From an uncultured Acidobacteriaceae bacterium (lineage in GTDB: Bacteria; Acidobacteriota; Terriglobia; Terriglobales; Acidobacteriaceae), in assembly GCA_937879855.1 (NCBI GenBank), contig CALFMO010000066.1:156716-220715 (forward strand): DNA of 64,000 nucleotides, given 5' to 3'. The notes under the pieces were generated by a model. The model ran no database searches. It was not told the origin of the DNA and worked only from the letters and a program-made list of their open reading frames with translations. Position numbers and translations under genes: made by a program. Shown piece after piece: positions 41,436 to 51,005 of this stretch; positions within the stretch are counted from its first letter, which is position 1; each line of letters starts with the position of its first letter.

Positions 41436-43316
41436 CTACTGGAAATTGTCAATCATGACTAGCTCGCTCGTTTGGGGTTTGGCCGCACTAAATACGATCC
41501 ACTTCCGATCCGGCGAAACGCTAAGCCCTACATAGCCGGGCGGCAACGTCGCGACTGTGCTGACCCGCGCCGCATTATCACGGAACTTTAGCATAGTAGG
41601 ACCCTCCCGAAAATAGATTCCGTCTGGAACCAAGTCGACACTGCTGATGTGTACGGAGGGCAGCACTTGGATCTCTTCTCCGCCTGTGACCGCAACCTTC
41701 CACAAGCTGGTGTCGGGTGCTTGGCTTTTCGTATAGTAGAGCCATTTCCCATCGCGAGATTCGAAGGAGGCGAAGCCTCCGTTTCGAGTTACTTGGACGG
41801 GAGTCCCACCTTGCGGGGAAAGCTTCCATATCTGCACAGGTTGAGTTACGCTAGAAGAAAAGTAAATCCATTCGCCGTCCCGCGACCACATGGGCACGAA
41901 CTGGTTGGAGTCACCAAAAGTCAATTGCCGTAGTCCAGCTCCGTCTGCTCTGACCACAAAGATGTGAGACTTATCGTTGATTCGTGAGTAGAACGCGATC
42001 CGTTTGCCGTCAGGGGACCAACTCGGATACCCAGTAAATGCCGAGCCAATGGCTGTTATCTGTTGGCAGTCTTGACCTTCGCTGTTGCAGGTCCAAATCT
42101 CCAGGTTTCCCGTGCGGTCAGACTCGAATGCGATTCTCTGACCATCAGGCGAGTATCGAGCTGCGAACTCTTGCCTGGTGGATCCAATCAGGAGTCTGGG
42201 TGGACCATGTGCCTTGCCGGCGTCAGTGATCGGCAAGCGCCAGATGTTAAGACCCCCACCCATTTCACGACCGAATGCCAAACGCGAAGACAGTCGAGCT
42301 GCGGTGGGCCACTTCGCAATACCTACCTCGATCTCCAACGCTCGGACCACATTCGCGTTCGGCGCGGGTACTCTAAAAAGGCCTGCGTCGCCGGCGATAT
42401 CCCGTCGGGTTGCTCCAAAGACGATCTCCGTGCCGGTGCGATTCCAGGTGAGACCGTTCACTTGGAGAGGGTGCCCGGGAACTACCGCCTGGGGATCTGT
42501 AATCGGCCGTAGTTGAGAATCAAGCGTGACGGCATAGACATCGGTTGTAAACGCGCCCATGGAAGAACTCCGGCAAAATGCCAAACCATGAGCATCGGGC
42601 GAGAGCGCCACACAACTGTCTCCAAGAGTGCCAGCCGGAGGGAATGTCATCTGCCGTTTCTCCCCAATCTGGATGGAAGACAGGAAAATCGCAGTAGGTT
42701 TGTCCGGTGCTGGATGGTCGGGAAACGCCAGCGATCGACTGTCGGGAGTCCAACTCAGATAGGGTCCGGGCATCAAGATAATTTCTGGAATAGAAATTTC
42801 GGTTAGCTGCCGCTCGGAGCCGCCCAAGGCGGGAATCACAAGCACTGCAAATCGGCCACTGCCGTGCTCTCTGAGGAATGCAATGGAGCTGCCATCCGGG
42901 GACCACGCGGGAGCAGTGTCGTCCGCGTTTGCACGAGTAAGTTGAAGCGGAGGTCCAGACCCAATCGCTTTGACGAAGATGTGAAACTTGTGCTTTATAG
43001 TCCCATTCCATGCAAATGCTACTTGCGTTCCATCAGGAGAAAGCGAAGGCTGGATTTCTTGACCAGGATAGGTGGTGATCGGCACAAGCTCAAAACGCGT
43101 AAGCGGTATCCGATAGCTGCGCACACGCCACAAACCCACAGCCGCGAGGGCAAGACCTACCAGAACAACTGCAAGACTCACGATAAACGTTCTGCCTTTA
43201 CGGCTTGCGACGATAAGCGGCCTTGCCCGGAGATGGCCGACTCGGACAATGCTTCCAACGCAAACGCCAGATCGTGCGCTGACTGGAAGCGTCGCTCCGG
43301 ATCCTTCTCCAAGCAT
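41436..43316 (-). CDS. TolB-like propeller half of a frameshifted Ser/Thr kinase
   Basis: This frame gives a membrane helix (FIVSLAVVLVGLALAAVGLW) and then a long TolB/WD40-type propeller with blades such as SLSPDGTQVAFAW, PAWSPDGSSIAFLRE, RYSPDGQRIAFESD and SWSPDGKRIAFYS. Only the part below about 43220 is homologous; the residues encoded upstream are out-of-frame kinase DNA. The kinase frame ends at 43178, so one gene appears split by a frameshift near 43180-43225. If joined, it would have the same kinase-helix-propeller layout as the protein at 34224. Confidence 0.75.
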   Translation of the reverse strand: MLGEGSGATLPVSARSGVCVGSIVRVGHLRARPLIVASRKGRTFIVSLAVVLVGLALAAVGLWRVRSYRIPLTRFELVPITTYPGQEIQPSLSPDGTQVAFAWNGTIKHKFHIFVKAIGSGPPLQLTRANADDTAPAWSPDGSSIAFLREHGSGRFAVLVIPALGGSERQLTEISIPEIILMPGPYLSWTPDSRSLAFPDHPAPDKPTAIFLSSIQIGEKRQMTFPPAGTLGDSCVALSPDAHGLAFCRSSSMGAFTTDVYAVTLDSQLRPITDPQAVVPGHPLQVNGLTWNRTGTEIVFGATRRDIAGDAGLFRVPAPNANVVRALEIEVGIAKWPTAARLSSRLAFGREMGGGLNIWRLPITDAGKAHGPPRLLIGSTRQEFAARYSPDGQRIAFESDRTGNLEIWTCNSEGQDCQQITAIGSAFTGYPSWSPDGKRIAFYSRINDKSHIFVVRADGAGLRQLTFGDSNQFVPMWSRDGEWIYFSSSVTQPVQIWKLSPQGGTPVQVTRNGGFASFESRDGKWLYYTKSQAPDTSLWKVAVTGGEEIQVLPSVHISSVDLVPDGIYFREGPTMLKFRDNAARVSTVATLPPGYVGLSVSPDRKWIVFSAAKPQTSELVMIDNFQ

Positions 43317-44278
43317 CGATGGACGACCCGCTGCAGACCGAACACAATGCCGGGACAGATTTGCGAAATCCTGGGCGGGTCTTCCTGAAGGATAGCACTC
43401 ATCGTATCTGCTGAGGTGGCCTTGTGAAACACCCTGCGCCCGGTTAGCACCTCGTATAAGGTCGCTCCAAACGCAAAGATGTCAGCCCGGTGGTCGGCAT
43501 TCAGCCCTCGCACCTGCTCTGGTGACATGTAGCCGACGGTCCCCAGTACCATCCCGGGCTGGGTTGCCTTTTCGCGAATCGTAACGGTGTCAGCGAGTTC
43601 TCGCTCGCGCTGCGTCAGTTTCGCCAGACCAAAATCGAGGATCTTGACGCGTCCGTCTTTGGTGACAAACAGGTTGTCTGGCTTTAGGTCGCGATGAACG
43701 ATGCCCTTGTCGTGTGCCGCCGCAAGGCCACGGGCAATCTGCACACTATACTCAATCGCTTGTTGCTCCGATAAGGCACCAAACTTCAGTTTCTCCCGCA
43801 ATGTCTCGCCATGCAGCAATTCGGAAACAAGATACGGCGACCCACGGTAGCTGCCCAATTGATGAATAGCTAGGATGTTTGGGTGATTCAACGCCGCAGC
43901 GGTGCGCGCCTCCAACTCGAAACGTCGCAGACGATCTGCATCGTAACAAAGATCGGCGGGCAGAACCTTGATGGCCACATCTCGACCCAGGCGCAGATCG
44001 CGAGCGCAATACACCTCTCCCATGCCACCCGAGCCAAGCAGAGAAACGATTTCGTACTCCCCCAGCCGCGTACCTTTTTCGAGCTTCCTGGCCAGTGGTG
44101 GCGATTCCAGGAAACCCGTCTGTGCCTGTTGGTCGGCGGCCAGCAGCGACTCCACTTCCCGGCGAAGGGACTGGTCTGATGAGCAGACTTGATCTAGATA
44201 AGCGCGGCGCTTCTCAGAATCCATCGCCAGCGCAGCTTCCAGGACGGTTCTGATTTCCTGCCAGCGTTCCCCCGTCAT
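43178..44278 (-). CDS. Ser/Thr protein kinase domain, N-terminal half of the frameshifted gene
   Basis: A 366-residue frame with an N-terminal helical region (ERWQEIRTVLEAALAMDSEKR) and a full kinase domain: LLGSGGMGEVYCARD, VAIKVLP, HRDLKPDNLF and ILDFGLAKL, followed by SPEQVRGL. It stops shortly after the domain instead of continuing into the membrane helix, which is found in another frame. ATG 44278 overlaps the sigma factor stop by 4 bp, a typical pairing of ECF sigma and kinase genes. Whether a shortened soluble kinase is made is unknown. Confidence 0.8.
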   Translation of the reverse strand: MTGERWQEIRTVLEAALAMDSEKRRAYLDQVCSSDQSLRREVESLLAADQQAQTGFLESPPLARKLEKGTRLGEYEIVSLLGSGGMGEVYCARDLRLGRDVAIKVLPADLCYDADRLRRFELEARTAAALNHPNILAIHQLGSYRGSPYLVSELLHGETLREKLKFGALSEQQAIEYSVQIARGLAAAHDKGIVHRDLKPDNLFVTKDGRVKILDFGLAKLTQRERELADTVTIREKATQPGMVLGTVGYMSPEQVRGLNADHRADIFAFGATLYEVLTGRRVFHKATSADTMSAILQEDPPRISQICPGIVFGLQRVVHRCLEKDPERRFQSAHDLAFALEALSESAISGQGRLSSQAVKAERLS

Positions 44279-44844
44279 GATGCAGCGTTCCTGTTTAACT
44301 GCCGATACAGCCATGCGCGAGCCGAAGCCCAAGAGCGTTCCACCGTGGCTGCGGAGATCGACAGAACGTCAGCTGTTTCCTCGATCGACAGGCCGCCAAA
44401 GAAGCGCAGTTCCACGATACGACCTTGCCGCGCATCCATGCGGGCAAGTTCCTTGAGGGCATCGTCGAGGTCGACCAGGTCAACCTCCTTCGACGGAAGT
44501 TTCAATGCCTCGTCGAGCGCGAGTTTGTAGCCGGCATCGCGCTTGAGGGAACGATGTCTTCGGGCATAGTCCACCAAGATTTGCCGCATCAGCTGCGCTG
44601 CCACGGCGAAGAAGTGTTCCCGATTCTGAAACTCAACCGCACCTCCAACCAGCCGGAGATAGGCTTCATGTACGACCGCGGTGCTTTGCAGCGTGTGATC
44701 CAAACGCTCTCGCTGCAAGTAGTTGTGTGCTACCCGGCGAAGCTCGTCGTAGACCAACGGCATCAACGAGTCCAGAGCTGCGTGGTCGCCTCCTCTCCAT
44801 CTTCGGAGTAGCTCGGTAACCTGATTGGATGTGGTGCCCGGCAA
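44275..44844 (-). CDS. ECF-type RNA polymerase sigma factor (Sig-70_X6-like)
   Basis: A 189-residue ECF sigma factor. Region 2 has LMPLVYDELRRVAHNYLQRER and FFAVAAQLMRQILVDYARRHRS; region 4 has RIVELRFFGGLSIEETADVLSISAATVERSWASARAWL. It belongs to the group common in Acidobacteria and Planctomycetes (TIGR02999-like), which has no anti-sigma partner and is usually paired with a Ser/Thr kinase. The kinase gene follows with a 4-bp overlap. Phosphorylation-linked control is likely but not shown here. Confidence 0.85.
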   Translation of the reverse strand: MPGTTSNQVTELLRRWRGGDHAALDSLMPLVYDELRRVAHNYLQRERLDHTLQSTAVVHEAYLRLVGGAVEFQNREHFFAVAAQLMRQILVDYARRHRSLKRDAGYKLALDEALKLPSKEVDLVDLDDALKELARMDARQGRIVELRFFGGLSIEETADVLSISAATVERSWASARAWLYRQLNRNAAS

Positions 44845-45079
44845 ACACGGCCCCCAGTCTGCGGGACCCGAACTCGCAGAATGTCGCGACCATATCCCAA
44901 TTTCGGACCTAAATCAACTCCATGAAACCAGAGGATCTGCCCAGGATTTCTGCTCCTCAAGAAATTATTTTCTTTTCCGTGAGGGAGTTGACGCCTCGTT
45001 TGCGCTTCTTCTCAGTAGGAAGGGAAACAGTGACGGCTCGTCAAAAGTGGGATTTTCCCTGGAACGCAAAGGAGGAAAA

Positions 45080-45619
45080 ATGACAAGGCGAAATATCAAA
45101 CGCATAGCGTTGCTTGTCTCGGTTGCAATTTTGGTTCTGGCGTTTGTTGTCGGTCAGCGAGGATTCCAGCAGAACTCGGTGGCTTACGCGGGTGGAAGGC
45201 CTTCCGAATCGCACTGCGAGCCGATTGGCGGAACCGTGATGACCAATCTTGGCGTCGTGGACCAGTCCACAACGCTTGGTGTCGTAGACGGGGACCTGAA
45301 GGGAGCGGTCGCGGCCACGATTCTCAATGTGGCGCCGGGTTCTAATGGGACGACGATTTTCACGGTGCAACATCATTTCGTGACGCAGGCGGGCGACACG
45401 ATCTTAGTTGATCAGGCTACCGCGACGACCAAAGAGGTCGTGGCAGGCTCCGGGCTATACGGCATTCTCGATTACCCGGTGCACATTAAAGGCGGCACCG
45501 GCAGATTTGCCAACGCGACGGGCGACTTCAACAACATTGGCGCCGCTGACCTAGGCTCGGGCAGAACCGTTTTCCGCTACAGCGGGCAGGTCTGCTTTGC
45601 GGGGCCGGGTAACGATTGA
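45080..45619 (+). CDS. Secreted hypothetical beta-barrel-like protein
   Basis: A 179-residue exported protein with a perfect GGAGG ribosome-binding site and a signal/anchor segment IALLVSVAILVLAFVVG. The mature part (GVVDGDLKGAVAATIL, FVTQAGDTILVDQAT, GGTGRFANATGDFNNIGA, RYSGQVCF) is strand-rich and loosely recalls allene-oxide-cyclase-like barrels. It diverges from the sigma factor gene with a 235-bp gap that must hold both promoters. Function unknown. Confidence 0.65.
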   Translation: MTRRNIKRIALLVSVAILVLAFVVGQRGFQQNSVAYAGGRPSESHCEPIGGTVMTNLGVVDQSTTLGVVDGDLKGAVAATILNVAPGSNGTTIFTVQHHFVTQAGDTILVDQATATTKEVVAGSGLYGILDYPVHIKGGTGRFANATGDFNNIGAADLGSGRTVFRYSGQVCFAGPGND

Positions 45620-45724
45620 TCTTTGGTGTGAGCCAGTTTGGCCGCTTTTTCCGAATTAGAGGGTAAAGAACGGTCTCAGGAAACGGAATTCGAGAAGGTG
45701 GACAGCAACTGGTGGAGGAGCAAG

Positions 45725-48700
45725 ATGACAACGAAGCGAATTGCACTAATTTCGATTGTGGCCACCGCGATTGCACCGTTGTTCGCGCGGCCCGCGGCAG
45801 CCCAATGGGTGTACGCGACCTCGCCGGACGCAAACCTCGTTTCAGTAATTGACCCGTCGCATGACAGTGTCGCAAAAACCATTCCTACTCCTTTCAGCCC
45901 GGGTGCGATCGCCGTCACGCCGGACGGCCAGTTCGCTTACGTGGCGAATGTTTGCAGTGCGGCTGACAAGGCAAATAATGTCGCCGGTACGGTGACGGTG
46001 CTCGACTTGGCGAACAACGTCGTGTTAATACCCAGCATTCCTGTCGGGAATTGCCCAACCGGCGTTGCCGTGGGGACAACCGCCAACGGGGTTAAGGCAT
46101 ATGTCAGCAACAGCCCAGGATCGGTTTCGGTTATCGACGTGGCGACGAACAATGTGTCGACTATCCAAATCCCCCCGGACCCGACCTCAGGAAACGTGCC
46201 AGCCGCGGGAGGAGTAGTGCTTAGCCCAGACGGCAGTACGCTGTACGTCGACGGCAATCCTATCGTAGTCATAAATACGGCAACCAATCAGATAGGTTTC
46301 TTGTCGCAAGGGGGCATCGTCTCCGTCGACCCTGGAAATACTCCTTGGGTCACCGGCGGAGCCGGGTTGACTATTGGGAACAACTTTCAGTTTTTTGTGC
46401 AGTGCACCGCTGGACCGGTCGCATTTATGCCCAGTGTTGGACGAGCTTTTATGTTGGATAGCGAGTGCGGTGGCGTTTACGATGTGACCCTAGGCAGCAG
46501 CACCACTAGCACCTATGGGATCGCCAACACATTTGGCTTGAACCTCGTTTCACCTTTCGATCTCGGTCAGATCGCAATGGCGAGCGATGGGTCACGCGGC
46601 TATGTTAGCGGAATTCTTGGCTCAACTTCTATCAGCAGTGCGTCCGCTACAGCCGTGATGAACGGCAACTCGGTTGTTCAAGTGAACGTAACAAGTCCAG
46701 GCTCCGGGTATACCACAGGACCGCCCGCGGTCGAGTTTATTTCGAGAGACACGAATGCAATAGGCTCTACACAAACGGGCCACGGCCAAGGTAATCCGCT
46801 TGGAAGTGTTCCTTGGGTCAGTGTAGACCAAATCGGTTCCGGCTACCTGCAACCGCCGGCGGTGCAGTTTGTTTGCAAGGACTACCCCGGCCAGTGCGCA
46901 AATGTCATCCCGGCGACAGCTGTTGCAACCATTTCAAACGGCAGCATCTCTTCCGTCACCGTGACCAATGGCGGTTCCGGTTATATAAATTCCCCGCTGG
47001 TGGTTTTTATTCGACAGAACTTTACCCCGGCCCTGGGGTCCGCCACCGTTTTGAACGGCGGCGTCGTGTCGGTCACGGTGACCAATCCAGGCTCTGGCTA
47101 TTCGCAGCCTCCGGCAGTGGAGTTCGTTTGTGGCATAGCGCCCGCCAATTGCGGGGCCGGCGTCGTGAGTTTCAACCCAGCCAATGACAGTCAGGTCGCG
47201 TCAATACCTCTCGTTGGGGCGTATGCCCAGGGCCTCGCGGTCGCTCCGACGCCTGCACCCAACACTCCTGCTTCTCCCGCTACGGAAAGGATTCCCCTCA
47301 GCAACGTTCCGGTGACGGTGAACTTCCAATCAGGCATTACGCAAGCGGGTTTCACCGGCGCAGTGATCAGCACCACCGGGCCCAGCCTGCAGCCGAACTT
47401 CCAGCTTAGCAACCCTTCCGTGTACTACGACATTTTTACTACGGCGACCTATCCTGCAGGCAGCATGATCCAGGTTTGCATCACTTCGCAAGGCGTCACC
47501 TTTACCTCTCGACTCGTGCACTTCGTTGGCGGAAGCCCCGTGGATATAACTGACGCCTCGTTCACACCTCCAACGATCTGCGGCACGACGTCTTCTCTCT
47601 CGCCTTTCGCTATTGAGGAGCCGACGAGTCCCGGTGCGACGGCCACATCTACATCGATCAGCTTGACTCCCGCTACTACCATCCCTTACGGGACAGCGGC
47701 CACAGCAATGGTGACCGTAAGCCCGACGAGTGGGGACGTGGCTGGCAACGTGACGGTAAGCGTCGACGGCGGCGCCGCCATAACGATGGCACTCTCGGGC
47801 GGCTCGGCGTCGTTCAATCTCGGCGTATTGGGCGCGGGCAATCACTTACTCGCCGCAAACTTCGCCGCGCAAGGAAGTCTCCTGGGTTCCAGTGCCAGCG
47901 GCACGCTCACGGTCGCACGCGCCCCGTTGACGATCACGGCCAGCAACCGAAGCAAGACATACGGACAAACGGTGACGTTGGCCGGGACGGAGTTCACCAC
48001 GAGCGGTTTGGTGAATGCCGACAACGTGGCTAGCGTGGCGCTCACCAGCGCAGGAGCAGCGGCTTCGGCTTCAGTCGCAGGCTCGCCGTATCCCATTACA
48101 CCGAGCGCAGCAGTCGGCGCGGGGCTCGGCAACTACAACATCACCTACGTGAACGGCGCGTTGACTGTAAGTCCTGCGCTTCTGACCATCACCGCAGGCA
48201 ATGCCACGAAGATCCTCGATGCGCCTAATCCTTCGCCGCTGCCGTGGATGCCAATGGGATTTGTGAGCGGCGAGAACGCGAGCGCTCTAACGGCGAATCC
48301 GACATGCTCGGCCACGGCCACGACGGCAAGTCCCGTGGGAACTTATCCGATTACTTGCTATGGCGCGGCCGCCGCTAATTACACGTTCACATATGTTGCT
48401 GGCACGCTGAAGATTCTCTACGCCACTGCAATCGGCCACGTCATTCAGCCCCCGATTAACGCCGACGGCAGCAGCGTCTACAAACAAGGACGGACAGTTC
48501 CGGCAAAATTCGATGTGTACGACGCCAATGGAGTGGCGATCGGAACCCCTGGAGTGGTGTCGAGCTTCTTGCTCACGACCATTATGTCGGGCACGACCAC
48601 AACATCGGTCGAGGATGTCGTGGACAGCAACAACCCGGATACGGCTTTCCGCTGGGATGGTCAGGAGTGGATCTTCAACATCACGACTGGGAACCTGGCC

Positions 48701-48775
48701 GCCGGTAACACCTACATCTACACCATCACCCTGAACGACGGCTCAACCATCGTCTTCCAGTACGGCTTGCGGTAG
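45725..48775 (+). CDS. Large secreted protein: YVTN-type propeller, GSGY repeats and MBG domains
   Basis: A 1016-residue exported protein. ATG 45725 has GGAGGAG upstream and begins a signal peptide (IALISIVATAIAPLFARPAAA). Residues 25-300 hold propeller repeats of the YVTN type (VYATSPDANLVSVID, AVTPDGQFAYVANVC). Residues 315-485 contain four copies of a GSGYxxxPxVxF unit. Ig-like and two MBG-type domains follow (LTITASNRSKTYGQTVTL, LTITAGNATKIL), and a C-terminal domain with VPAKFDVYDANGVAIG. It is probably a surface or matrix protein. It starts 105 bp after the preceding secreted-protein gene. Confidence 0.75.
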   Translation: MTTKRIALISIVATAIAPLFARPAAAQWVYATSPDANLVSVIDPSHDSVAKTIPTPFSPGAIAVTPDGQFAYVANVCSAADKANNVAGTVTVLDLANNVVLIPSIPVGNCPTGVAVGTTANGVKAYVSNSPGSVSVIDVATNNVSTIQIPPDPTSGNVPAAGGVVLSPDGSTLYVDGNPIVVINTATNQIGFLSQGGIVSVDPGNTPWVTGGAGLTIGNNFQFFVQCTAGPVAFMPSVGRAFMLDSECGGVYDVTLGSSTTSTYGIANTFGLNLVSPFDLGQIAMASDGSRGYVSGILGSTSISSASATAVMNGNSVVQVNVTSPGSGYTTGPPAVEFISRDTNAIGSTQTGHGQGNPLGSVPWVSVDQIGSGYLQPPAVQFVCKDYPGQCANVIPATAVATISNGSISSVTVTNGGSGYINSPLVVFIRQNFTPALGSATVLNGGVVSVTVTNPGSGYSQPPAVEFVCGIAPANCGAGVVSFNPANDSQVASIPLVGAYAQGLAVAPTPAPNTPASPATERIPLSNVPVTVNFQSGITQAGFTGAVISTTGPSLQPNFQLSNPSVYYDIFTTATYPAGSMIQVCITSQGVTFTSRLVHFVGGSPVDITDASFTPPTICGTTSSLSPFAIEEPTSPGATATSTSISLTPATTIPYGTAATAMVTVSPTSGDVAGNVTVSVDGGAAITMALSGGSASFNLGVLGAGNHLLAANFAAQGSLLGSSASGTLTVARAPLTITASNRSKTYGQTVTLAGTEFTTSGLVNADNVASVALTSAGAAASASVAGSPYPITPSAAVGAGLGNYNITYVNGALTVSPALLTITAGNATKILDAPNPSPLPWMPMGFVSGENASALTANPTCSATATTASPVGTYPITCYGAAAANYTFTYVAGTLKILYATAIGHVIQPPINADGSSVYKQGRTVPAKFDVYDANGVAIGTPGVVSSFLLTTIMSGTTTTSVEDVVDSNNPDTAFRWDGQEWIFNITTGNLAAGNTYIYTITLNDGSTIVFQYGLR

Positions 48776-48790
48776 CCGGTAGGCCCTGTA

Positions 48791-48813
48791 GGGACGCAGC
48801 ACTGCTGCGTCCC
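48791..48813. repeat. Intergenic palindrome after the large secreted-protein gene
   Basis: GGGACGCAGC-ACT-GCTGCGTCCC forms a near-perfect hairpin 15 bp past the stop codon. There is no T-run, so it may be a REP-like element or a Rho-assisted end. Only one copy is seen in the window. Confidence 0.5.
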
Positions 48814-48875
48814 AGCTTGGCAGAGGCCCCGGCATTGCGGTGCGGTTCTCATGAAAATGAAGGAGGATGACGACC

Positions 48876-49078
48876 ATGACCCAGCAAGTTGAGCCAATTT
48901 GGGGGACTGAGCGGCACGCCAAAATCACGGTCGGGAAGACAGCCAAAAGCTTCACGGGCTGCAAGACGCACTTGCGGCCAGCGCGGTCACTGTGCCACTA
49001 GGCGACAACACTTACGATTTCGCCGCCGACGTGCCAGCACAGACGGCGGATGTGAATCCGGTTCGGGTCTTGTCGTAG
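48876..49078 (+). pseudogene. Possible frameshifted small gene
   Basis: A good AGGAGG site precedes ATG 48876, which opens a 41-codon frame (MTQQVEPIWGTERHAKITVGK). In another frame the sequence continues LQDALAASAVTVPLGDNTYDF and ADVPAQTADVNPVRVLS up to a stop at 49078, and this second part looks more protein-like than the first frame's end. A single-base slip around 48957 would join them. I do not recognise the product. Confidence 0.3.
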
Positions 49079-49205
49079 TGACTGCGGCGTAGCCGAAGTT
49101 GGCGAGCTAAGGAGGGTTTGCCAGCCCCCCGCAAAACGACCTCATGGGGTGTTGTCCCTGTCCGCCAGTTTGTCCCATTTTTGTAACAGCGAACAAATCC
49201 GGATG

Positions 49206-49234
49206 TTGAGATGATGAACCTGGAATAAGATAAT
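49206..49234 (+). promoter_or_regulatory. Candidate sigma-70 promoter of the Crp/Fnr gene
   Basis: TTGAGA, 17 bases, GATAAT; each hexamer matches 5 of 6 consensus bases. It lies 54 bases before the ATG at 49288. This is one of the best promoter matches in the window. Confidence 0.5.
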
Positions 49235-49287
49235 CGGCTCAAAAACTGAGTTCTTGGGCATCTTTTAAGATATTGAGAGCGGTAACC

Positions 49288-49953
49288 ATGAGACCCGTGG
49301 CAGCGGCCAATAAACGCCGCAGATTCAATCTTCAAGCCTTCCTTTCGACCATTGCCGGTGGCAGGACAATCGCGGCCGTTCGCAAGAAGCAAATAGTTTT
49401 TGCTCAGGGCGACTCCGCCGATTCTGTTTTTTATATACGGAAGGGAAAGGTAAAGCTCAGCGTTGTGGCAAAAGGCGGGAAAGAAGCCACTATAGGCATT
49501 CTGAATGAGGGCGACTTCTTCGGAGAAGGTTGCCTTACAGGACAACCTCTCCGGATGTGCTGCGCAACCGCAATGACCGATTGCACGGTGATGCGTATCG
49601 AAAAGAATTCCATGAGGGAAGTGATCCACCGGCACCGGGCATTTTCCGACATGTTCGTGGCGTATTTGCTGACCCGGACCGTGCGCTACGAAGAGGATCT
49701 GGTTGATCAGCTTTTCAATTCAAGTGAGAAGCGATTGGCTCGTGTTCTCCTCCTGCTTGCTCGTTTCGGGAAGGACGGGAAGCCCGAGGTTGCGATCCCC
49801 AAGATCAGTCAGGAGACTCTGGCAGAGATGGTGGGCACAACCCGCTCGCGAGTGAACTTTTTCATGAACAGGTTTCGAAAATTGGGTTTCGTTCGCTACA
49901 ACGGGGGGCTTAAAATTCACAGTTCGCTTCTAAACATCGTTCTCCACGACTAA
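49288..49953 (+). CDS. Crp/Fnr family transcriptional regulator
   Basis: A 221-residue regulator. The cyclic-nucleotide-binding-type domain spans residues 15-135 (VFAQGDSADSVFYIRKGKVKL, GILNEGDFFGEGCLTGQPL), followed by a dimer helix and a C-terminal winged helix with ISQETLAEMVGTTRSRVNFFMNRFRKLGFV. It lacks the N-terminal cysteines of Fnr. ATG 49288 was preferred to a TTG five codons earlier. A perfect TGTGA-N6-TCACA palindrome at 62792 is a plausible target for this or another family member. The effector is unknown. Confidence 0.85.
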   Translation: MRPVAAANKRRRFNLQAFLSTIAGGRTIAAVRKKQIVFAQGDSADSVFYIRKGKVKLSVVAKGGKEATIGILNEGDFFGEGCLTGQPLRMCCATAMTDCTVMRIEKNSMREVIHRHRAFSDMFVAYLLTRTVRYEEDLVDQLFNSSEKRLARVLLLLARFGKDGKPEVAIPKISQETLAEMVGTTRSRVNFFMNRFRKLGFVRYNGGLKIHSSLLNIVLHD

Positions 49954-49978
49954 TTATTAGTCCGCAGCTTTAGCCAGG

Positions 49979-50788
49979 CTAAATTAGGATCCGCTCACCG
50001 TGTGATTTAGCCTTGGCCATGTACATTTCGCGGTCCGCTTGGTCAAGTAATTCGTCCAGAGTCATACCGTCGGTCCATTCTGCAACACCAATGCTCAAGC
50101 TCAACTGAAACTTTTCTAGTATTGTTGCGTGGTTCCAATCAATGAGGTAGGCCCTAATTCTTTCGACAACTTTGGCAGCGCCGGAGCGTGACGTGTCTGC
50201 CAAAATGATGAGGAACTCGTCACCCCCGTATCGAAAGACCGCATCTGAGCCGCGAACGGAACTCTTCAGCAGAGCTGCCGTATCTGCCAGCACGACGTCG
50301 CCAGTCAGGTGACCGAACGTGCTGTTCACATCTTTGAAGCGATCAACGTCGATCATTAAAAGCGAGAGCGAGTTTTTCAAACGTCGGGCATGGCTAATGT
50401 ATCGCCCTGCAACATCCTCCAACGAACGACGGTTGTAAATCTCGGTCAAAGGATCCATGAACGACTGCTGTCGGACCAGTTCCTGCTGGATTACGCTCGA
50501 AATGAGTTTTTCGCGTAGTCGACGAATTTCAAAGCGTTTTGAGACCAGATAGGTGTTAAGCAGCGCCAAGAGAACAATCAGGCCTACAGCCAAAGGTCTA
50601 GAGGCTGTGACTTCGAAGTGCACGTTGTCATGCTTCAAGAAAGCTGCCGGAAAGAGAATCGCTGCCAGTCCAGTCGCAACCAGGACACTGGTGAGGGACA
50701 CGATCAACCACAGCTCCCAATCACGCCTTTCGATGTGGGACAGCTGCTGGCCGACGCGCGCCAATACGCTTTCCGTTTGCTTGTACAT
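49979..50788 (-). CDS. Membrane-bound diguanylate cyclase (GGDEF)
   Basis: A 269-residue protein with two membrane helices (LWLIVSLTSVLVATGLAAILF and LAVGLIVLLALLNTYLV), a short coiled linker and a GGDEF domain. The active site is RYGGDEF, and RGSD five residues before it fits the inhibitory I-site. DPLTEIYNRRSLE and IDVDRFKDVNSTFGH are intact. It should make c-di-GMP and be feedback-inhibited. It converges with the Crp/Fnr gene. The 217 bases upstream hold no gene. Confidence 0.85.
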   Translation of the reverse strand: MYKQTESVLARVGQQLSHIERRDWELWLIVSLTSVLVATGLAAILFPAAFLKHDNVHFEVTASRPLAVGLIVLLALLNTYLVSKRFEIRRLREKLISSVIQQELVRQQSFMDPLTEIYNRRSLEDVAGRYISHARRLKNSLSLLMIDVDRFKDVNSTFGHLTGDVVLADTAALLKSSVRGSDAVFRYGGDEFLIILADTSRSGAAKVVERIRAYLIDWNHATILEKFQLSLSIGVAEWTDGMTLDELLDQADREMYMAKAKSHGERILI

Positions 50789-51005
50789 TTCTATTGATGG
50801 ATATCAAGCTTAACGCGATTCGGTACGATCTACCGCAGTACCAAAGTAATGAAATGGAAGGCAATTCGTTATCGAGAGATGTCGTGCAAGACGGAAGAAA
50901 TCCAAGTCGACTTGGGTACGGGGCGCCTGTGCTGTTTGAAACCCCACAATGATCGCTGAGCGGGCTTCCCCAAGGCGTGAGAGCACGTCGTCGGTTCAAT
51001 AATAG

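Noticed and set aside
48791..48813. Palindrome as an intrinsic terminator
   Set aside because: The stem is strong but lacks any T-run on either side, so it was listed as a repeat instead.
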